Assembly (NCBI GenBank): GCA_014378125.1
Contig: JACMOG010000100.1
Span: 1-6,769 of the forward strand
Length of the DNA stretch: 6,769 nt
Source: Vitreoscilla sp.
GTDB taxonomy: Bacteria > Pseudomonadota > Gammaproteobacteria > Burkholderiales > Burkholderiaceae
Direction of reading: 5' to 3'
Positions 5,423 through 6,769 of the stretch are shown here, piece by piece. Within the stretch, counting starts at the first letter, position 1. Every line of letters starts with the position of its first letter. The notes beneath the pieces are model-generated. The model was not told the origin of the DNA. It did no database searches and was given only the letters and a program-made list of their open reading frames with translations. A program made the translations under genes and the position numbers.

Positions 5423-5713
5423 ATGAGCAAGAAAGCTATCGTAGTCACGGTTGCAGTGGCCACCGGCCTTCTGTGCGGCTGCGCAGCTACGCGGCACCCG
5501 GTCGAAATTGCGGTGAGCGACGACAGCTTCGTCGTCGAGGGGAAAGCGCTGAAAACGAGAGATGCGCTGGCCGAGGCAATCCGATCGTCCGATGCGACCG
5601 AATGCAGCGTCAAGCCAAGCGCGACGACCGACTACAAGCGGGTTGAACTGGCGTTTCTCGCTATGCAGGACTCAGGGTGCCGTTCGGGCATAGTTGGCAA
5701 TGCGAGCCCGTAG
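5423..5713 (+). CDS. Small lipoprotein with ExbD/TolR-like periplasmic domain (tentative)
   Basis: From ATG 5423 the product is 96 residues: a basic start MSKK, a hydrophobic core (AIVVTVAVATGLL) and a lipobox, L17-C18-G19-C20, so lipidation at C20 is expected. The mature part has the order of an ExbD/TolR C-terminal domain: a strand VEIAVSDDSFVVEGKALKTR, a helix RDALAEAIRSS, a strand ECSVKPSATT, then DYKRVELAFLAMQDSGCRSG as the long helix leading to the last strand, GIVGN. ExbD normally has a membrane helix with a key Asp and works with ExbB; neither is present here, so this would be a stand-alone domain. ATG 5393 would add MRAQRRYTHP and spoil the signal peptide, so it was not chosen. No Shine-Dalgarno sequence precedes 5423. 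The lipoprotein call is firm; the fold is inference. Confidence 0.65.
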   Translation: MSKKAIVVTVAVATGLLCGCAATRHPVEIAVSDDSFVVEGKALKTRDALAEAIRSSDATECSVKPSATTDYKRVELAFLAMQDSGCRSGIVGNASP

Positions 5714-5728
5714 CGCTGAACTGCAGAT

Positions 5729-5761
5729 GTCGGCCAATGGTCGCGACTGGCGGCTTTCGGG
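5729..5761 (+). repeat. Intergenic repeat, copy C
   Basis: GTCGGCCA (5729-5736) equals the start of copy A, and 5739-5761 (GGTCGCGACTGGCGGCTTTC then GGG) matches copy A at 20 of 23 bases. It sits between the lipoprotein and membrane-protein genes. Confidence 0.6.
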
Positions 5762-5800
5762 ATTGCCACAGCCCGTTTCCATAAGCAACACTGAGGCAGC

Positions 5801-6244
5801 ATGTCAGCGCAGCGAGCAAATCACATGAACAGGTTAACGCCCGCCAAAGTCGGACTACTTGTCTTTGCGTTGGCACTTACGTTCTTTTGGACGCTGGATA
5901 ACGCGACTGGTCCTGGATGGGCAGCGTGGTATCGCCTTGAGAAGTTCGGACAGCCTGCTATTGCGACGATCACGGGGATTCAGCCCGAGATGCATCAAAG
6001 GTGTTCGTTCGAGTTCACCGTAGCTGGCGTCGGACATGAAGGCCAAGATGACGGTTGCTCGCCTCTCGGCATAGGCGCTGCGTTGCCGGTGACCTATCTC
6101 TCTACCGACCCGTCATTCGTCAGCACGCGCGACCCGGGCGCAGAACTCCTGTTCGAAATCTTGGCGCCACTCGGTCTCGCCGTATTTGGTGGCGTCATGT
6201 CTGCTTGGCGAATCGGCAGGCGGACGAGGTTGCGACCTGCTTGA
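5801..6244 (+). CDS. Two-pass membrane protein resembling DUF3592
   Basis: The 147-residue protein has one membrane helix at about 17-31 (VGLLVFALALTFFWT) and another at about 116-136 (LLFEILAPLGLAVFGGVMSAW), then a basic tail (RIGRRTRLRP) that favours a cytoplasmic C-terminus. The region between them (about 45-112) should lie outside the cytoplasm. It has the DUF3592 flow: a strand with ATITGI, then CSFEFTVAGVGHEG, a G-rich turn, and PVTYLSTDPSFVSTRDPG in place of the usual V-x-Y-x-P-x-x-P-x-x-S. C68 and C86 may be bridged. Function is unknown. Starts: ATG 5801 has GAGG only 4 nt upstream; ATG 5825 (MNRLTPAK) gives a neater membrane entry but a weaker leader. Its lower GC than the left-hand genes fits the accessory half. 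Confidence 0.7.
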   Translation: MSAQRANHMNRLTPAKVGLLVFALALTFFWTLDNATGPGWAAWYRLEKFGQPAIATITGIQPEMHQRCSFEFTVAGVGHEGQDDGCSPLGIGAALPVTYLSTDPSFVSTRDPGAELLFEILAPLGLAVFGGVMSAWRIGRRTRLRPA

Positions 6245-6407
6245 TGTTGCCCTGAGGGGGCTGAATCCTTCCGAACCGAACGGCAGCTTTTCGCCTTCGA
6301 ATCTGCGAGCTTGAATGTCGCTGATGGGTCGGGAACTGCCGTAGCCGACGATCTATCCGAACGTCGGGTTTCTGGCGTGGGTCGTTCTCTGCCAGTTGGC
6401 GAGCTTC

Positions 6408-6422
6408 CCGCGACCTTCGCGG
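6408..6422. repeat. Short perfect hairpin
   Basis: CCGCGA (6408-6413) and TCGCGG (6417-6422) pair perfectly around a 3-nt loop. The hairpin sits in the non-coding tail, next to sequence that looks like dispersed repeat. No T-tract follows on either strand. Confidence 0.45.
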
Positions 6423-6451
6423 CTCAGCGAAAGCGGACAACCGCAACGCCA

Positions 6452-6574
6452 TCAAAACGCGATCCGCGTAGAAGATGATGGCTGCGATGCGGTTGTCGGC
6501 GAAACTCTGCTTCAACCAGTGCAGGCTACGGACATCGTTCGCGTCGAGTTCTTCACCTTGCCGCCATGTCTCTC
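6452..6574 (-). pseudogene. Frameshifted C-terminal scrap, DUF4143-type ATPase (tentative)
   Basis: The minus strand reads RERHGGKVKNSTR in one frame and LDANDVRSLHWLKQSFADNR, then IAAIIFYADRVL, in the next. Joined across a one-base-type frameshift near 6541-6556, this resembles the end of DUF4143-containing AAA ATPases: a 'G-x-V-x-x-IEVK-x-S' strand, then 'D-x-x-x-L-x-W-L', then a 'R-x-x-A-x-V-x-Y-x-x-x-x-x-L' strand of the PD-(D/E)XK-like tail. The similarity stops after RVL, where unrelated repeat sequence begins. No start codon or ATPase part is present, so it cannot work. Identification rests on motif memory only. Confidence 0.35.
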
Positions 6575-6630
6575 GCGAACATTGGCGGGCCTCGATGGCC
6601 CATCAACGCCAAACTCCTCCCAAGTGGGAT

Positions 6631-6659
6631 GCATTGTCTTTGTCCCAACCGCCGAGCCG
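6631..6659 (+). repeat. Right copy of the 29-bp inverted repeat
   Basis: This copy begins GCATTGTCTTTGTCCCAACC and ends GAGCCG. It matches the reverse complement of 3773-3801 at 27 of 29 positions; the two differences are adjacent, at 6637-6638. A GCCAGCG heptamer (6662-6668) starts 2 bp outside it, in the same orientation as the one beside the left copy. Confidence 0.7.
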
Positions 6660-6702
6660 TTGCCAGCGAGCGGTGGCTGCGTCCCGTCGGGGCTGGCATT
6701 GA

Positions 6703-6769
6703 GGGGCGGCGCGCACCGCAGGGGCGGCACGCACCGCAGGGGCGGCGCGCACCGCAGGGGCGGCGCGCA
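6703..6769. repeat. 18-bp tandem repeat, 3.7 copies, cut by the window edge
   Basis: The unit GGGGCGGCGCGCACCGCA occupies 6703-6720, 6721-6738 (one change, CACGCA for CGCGCA), 6739-6756 and, partly, 6757-6769. The length is a multiple of three, so any frame across it gives a 6-residue periodic peptide, for example R-C-A-P-P-L on the minus strand. Near-identity of the units implies recent expansion. The total copy number is unknown because the array continues past the window. Confidence 0.85.

Larger units (their letters stand above)
6245..6769. other. Gene-free tail with repeat and gene fragments
   Basis: No intact gene is supported in these 525 bases on either strand. The stretch contains a second AACGGCAGCTTT (6279-6290) and a segment resembling the intergenic repeats (GGTCGGGAACTGCC, 6327-6340). 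It also contains a perfect hairpin (6408-6422), a frameshifted coding scrap on the minus strand, the right inverted-repeat copy, and an 18-bp tandem repeat. Frames that cross it have mixed codon use and switch character at these elements. Confidence 0.6.

Noticed and set aside
4486..5800. Integron cassette array with attC sites
   Set aside because: Single small genes in one direction suggested it, but no GTTRRRY/RYYYAAC core pairs with a foldable attC were found in any gap, and no integrase is present. The shared intergenic repeat is reported instead.
6195..6515. A 106-residue minus-strand gene
   Set aside because: Only its first 25 or so residues look protein-like, as part of a frameshifted relic. 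The rest is repeat sequence and antisense of the membrane-protein gene.

Overview
The window is GC-rich and its coding regions strongly favour G or C at third codon positions. The genes include exported proteins with Ala-rich signal peptides, a DUF4349 lipoprotein and a YlcI/YnfO-like antitoxin with a ParE/RelE toxin. This fits a soil or water betaproteobacterium of the Burkholderiales (Variovorax/Roseateles-like). That placement is inferred from style; no marker gene is present.

Positions 1-3692 look like ordinary chromosome. The first residues of an exported protein run off the left edge on the minus strand. A dyad-rich intergenic region separates it from a plus-strand PF10118-type gene (225-1094) whose acidic and His residues form a ferritin-like di-iron pattern. 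Next comes the 5' stub of a PAS-domain sensor (from 1246), cut off at a REP-like palindrome. A two-gene minus-strand operon follows (3098 down to 1639): an unknown exported protein, translationally coupled to a DUF4349 lipoprotein with a C-terminal membrane anchor. A small secreted four-cysteine protein (3240-3692) is divergent from that operon.

Positions 3693 to about 6660 look like an accessory module. It opens with the C-terminal remnant of a minus-strand gene. A type II toxin-antitoxin operon follows, with an excellent sigma70-like promoter overlapped by an 11-bp tandem operator. Four small plus-strand genes come next: an unknown soluble protein, a zinc-ribbon protein, a lipoprotein with a possible ExbD/TolR-like domain, and a two-pass membrane protein resembling DUF3592. 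Degenerate copies of one repeat lie in three of the gaps. The last 525 bases hold no intact gene. They contain hairpins, a frameshifted C-terminal scrap resembling a DUF4143-type ATPase, and an 18-bp tandem repeat that runs off the window.

The least expected feature is a 29-bp imperfect inverted repeat (27/29 identical) at 3773-3801 and 6631-6659. It brackets the whole small-gene module, and a 7-bp direct repeat sits 1-2 bp outside each copy. No transposase or integrase is present, so if this is a mobile unit it is non-autonomous. No single new multi-gene system can be claimed. The candidates worth checking are this bracketed module, the toxin-antitoxin promoter layout, and the di-iron reading of the first gene.
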